Assembly (NCBI GenBank): GCA_964402955.1
Contig: CAYOEZ010000115.1
Span: 1 to 14,826 of the forward strand
Direction: 5' to 3'
Source: CAYOEZ01 sp964402955
GTDB lineage: Bacteria > Chloroflexota > DTOL01 > DAOUCN01
DNA length: 14,826 nucleotides
Shown here: in pieces, positions 13,291 to 14,826 of the stretch
Position numbering within the stretch: the stretch's first letter is position 1
Layout of the letters: each line of letters opens with the position of its first letter
The notes under the pieces: model-generated
The model's database searches: none
What the model was told of the DNA's origin: nothing
Seen by the model: the letters and a program-made list of their open reading frames with translations, nothing else
Translations under genes and position numbers: made by a program

Positions 13291-14826
13291 TTATGTCAAC
13301 AATCGCGCTGCGACCGCCACCTGGCCCAGCGCAATGCAGCCATCGTTGGGCGGCACTTGCCGGTGTAGCAACACGTCGAACCCCTCAGCCTTCAAGGCGA
13401 TTGCCGTTCGCTCAGTCAGTAGACGGTTCTGGAAACAGCCGCCTGAAAGAGCAACCTGCTTCACGCCAACCGCCTGCGCAACCTCAACAATCGCACGGAC
13501 GAGAGAGTTGTGGAACATGGTTGCAATTTGCGCCACGCCCACGCCGCGTTCGCTGTCGGCGAGCAGGGCCTCAAGCAGCGGCTGCCAGTCGAGAACGAGC
13601 GGTAAGTCAGCGCCACTTGCGCCGGGCACGTTGCCCGGCCTGCGTACGGGCAAGGGGTACGTCGCATCTGTCTCTGCGGTCGCGGCAAACTCCAGGGCCA
13701 TCGCTGCCTGTCCCTCGAAGGTTGTGGTCTGGTGCAGACCAAGCAGAGCAGCAACGCCATCAAACAGGCGGCCGGCGCTGGTTGTGAGCGGCGCATTGAC
13801 GCCGCGGCTCAGCATGTGCACCAGCATGCGCCGATCAGAGGCGCAGAAATCGCTGACGGGCGGCACGTCCGCTCGTTCCAGCACAGCCTCGCCTTCGATT
13901 TCCCAGAGGAGCCCGAGCGCAGTGCGGCGCGGCTCGCGCACGGCAGCTTCTCCGCCCGGCAGCCGGAACGGCCGCAGGTGCGCCACCCGCTGAAAGCCGG
14001 ACGCATCGCCGAGCAGAAACTCGCCGCCCCAGATTGTCCCATCCGTGCCATAGCCCGTCCCATCCCAGATCACACCCAGCGCCGGGCCGTCCACGCCGTT
14101 CTCGGCCAGGCAAGCGGCCAGGTGCGCATGGTGGTGTTGCACGGCGATGAGCGGCACGCCCACCTGCTGATGCGCCCAGCGCGTCGAGAGATAGTTGGGA
14201 TGCAAGTCGTGGGCAATGGCAACCGGCGTCGCCTCATACAGGCGCAGGAAATCGGCAATCACCCGCTCAAAGGCGGCCAGCGCTTCGTGGGTCTCCAGGT
14301 CGCCAATGTGCTGGCTGATGAAAACTTGCCTGGCGATGCTCAGCGCCACCGTGTTCTTCAGGTGCGCTCCCGCGCCCACGATTGGCGGCAACTCATTCTT
14401 GACCAGGACAGGCAACGGCGCGTAGCCGCGCGCGCGGCGCAGCAGGCGTGGCTCGCCCGCCGCTGCCCAGGCTACGCTGTCGTCGACGTGGCGGGCGATG
14501 GGCCGGTTGTGCACAAGAAAGATATCGGCAATGTGACCGAGACGCCTGACGGCATCGTTCTCGTCGGTGCAGATCGGCTCATCGGTCAGATTCCCGCTCG
14601 TCGCCACCAGCGGGAAGCCAACCTCCCGCAACAACAGGTGGTGCAGCGGCGTGTACGGCAGCATCACGCCCAGGTTTGGATTGCCCGGCGCCACGTCGCC
14701 GGCGATCGGCGCATCGCTTCTGCGCTGCATCAGTACGATTGGCGCCTCAGATGACGTCAGGAGCGTCTCGGCTGCGGGTGGTATCTCACACAACGCCCGT
14801 GCCTGCTGCAGCGTTGCCGCCATGAC
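13291..14826 (-). CDS. hypF: Carbamoyltransferase HypF, C-terminal two-thirds (5' end outside window)
   Basis: About 511 residues are present and the frame is open to the right edge. Full HypF is about 750-780 residues, so the acylphosphatase domain, zinc fingers and the beginning of the YrdC-like domain lie outside. HypF makes carbamoyl-adenylate from carbamoyl phosphate and loads HypE. The YrdC-like part shows V-A-P-G-N-P-N-L-G-V-M-L-P-Y-T-P-L-H and L-V-A-T-S-G-N-L-T-D-E-P-I. The Kae1-like part shows the metal site V-Q-H-H-H-A-H-L-A-A-C, then W-D-G-T-G-Y-G-T-D-G, A-G-R-L-F-D-G-V-A-A-L-L and L-S-G-G-C-F-Q-N-R-L-L. The end P-P-N-D-G-C-I-A-L-G-Q is typical. The methionine at 14823 is internal. 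The operon promoter is presumably beyond the window. Confidence 0.96.
   Translation of the reverse strand, partial: VMAATLQQARALCEIPPAAETLLTSSEAPIVLMQRRSDAPIAGDVAPGNPNLGVMLPYTPLHHLLLREVGFPLVATSGNLTDEPICTDENDAVRRLGHIADIFLVHNRPIARHVDDSVAWAAAGEPRLLRRARGYAPLPVLVKNELPPIVGAGAHLKNTVALSIARQVFISQHIGDLETHEALAAFERVIADFLRLYEATPVAIAHDLHPNYLSTRWAHQQVGVPLIAVQHHHAHLAACLAENGVDGPALGVIWDGTGYGTDGTIWGGEFLLGDASGFQRVAHLRPFRLPGGEAAVREPRRTALGLLWEIEGEAVLERADVPPVSDFCASDRRMLVHMLSRGVNAPLTTSAGRLFDGVAALLGLHQTTTFEGQAAMALEFAATAETDATYPLPVRRPGNVPGASGADLPLVLDWQPLLEALLADSERGVGVAQIATMFHNSLVRAIVEVAQAVGVKQVALSGGCFQNRLLTERTAIALKAEGFDVLLHRQVPPNDGCIALGQVAVAARLLT

Noticed and set aside
13732..14754. Plus-strand open frame opposite hypF
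   Set aside because: Arg/His/Ala-rich shadow of the HypF Kae1-like domain.
1..14826. tRNA, rRNA, CRISPR arrays, insertion sequences
   Set aside because: I looked on both strands and saw no cloverleaf, repeat-spacer array or transposase.

Overview
The window is GC-rich bacterial DNA that looks like an accessory metabolic island of an anaerobe. It is built around a soluble, nucleotide-linked formate dehydrogenase. I see no ribosomal or other phylogenetic marker. A deep-branching anaerobe is the best guess, for example a Chloroflexota/Anaerolineae-like bacterium, because of the fused NuoF-GltD subunit, the NuoG-type Sec formate dehydrogenase and the GCGGATT-type intergenic palindrome. That assignment is low confidence.

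Layout from left to right. (1) The C-terminal part of an aldo/keto reductase (3-413, +) runs in from outside the window. (2) A roughly 100-bp imperfect palindrome (431-532) fills the gap to the convergent gene mobA (543-1157, -), whose product makes molybdenum cofactor dinucleotide. (3) A divergent promoter region (1158-1318) separates mobA from the formate dehydrogenase operon: a NuoE-like subunit (1319-1801), a large NuoF-GltD fusion (1823-4939), an unrelated orphan gene of lower GC (5135-6544), and the catalytic NuoG/FdhA subunit (6623-9514). These are followed by a formate/nitrite-family transporter (9532-10410) and a 75-residue stand-alone Lrp/AsnC ligand-binding domain (10428-10655). (4) A 66-nt bulged palindrome (10665-10730) sits between that gene and the end of the convergent hyp operon. 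The hyp operon is on the minus strand in the order hypF (partial), hypC, hypD, hypE (14826 down to 10743).

The main reading is that the catalytic subunit is one selenoprotein gene, although a naive gene caller would split it in two. An in-frame TGA at 7829-7831 sits exactly at the catalytic Sec/Cys position (C-A-R-L-U-H). It is followed by a perfect 6-bp stem capped by GGTCT, whose G and T fall at positions 23 and 24 counted from the T of TGA, the same register as the E. coli fdhF SECIS.

How the genes fit together. MobA supplies the guanine dinucleotide form of the Mo/W cofactor. FdhA oxidises formate or reduces CO2 and passes electrons along its iron-sulfur chain to the NuoE/NuoF-GltD diaphorase, which carries one NAD(H)/FMN site and a second FAD/NAD(P)H site. 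The FNT channel moves formate, and the RAM protein may sense a metabolite. The hyp genes build the Fe(CN)2CO centre of a [NiFe] hydrogenase that is not in the window, which suggests linked formate and hydrogen metabolism. The orphan gene at 5135-6544 interrupts this operon, appears to carry its own promoter, and is the least explained coding sequence here.
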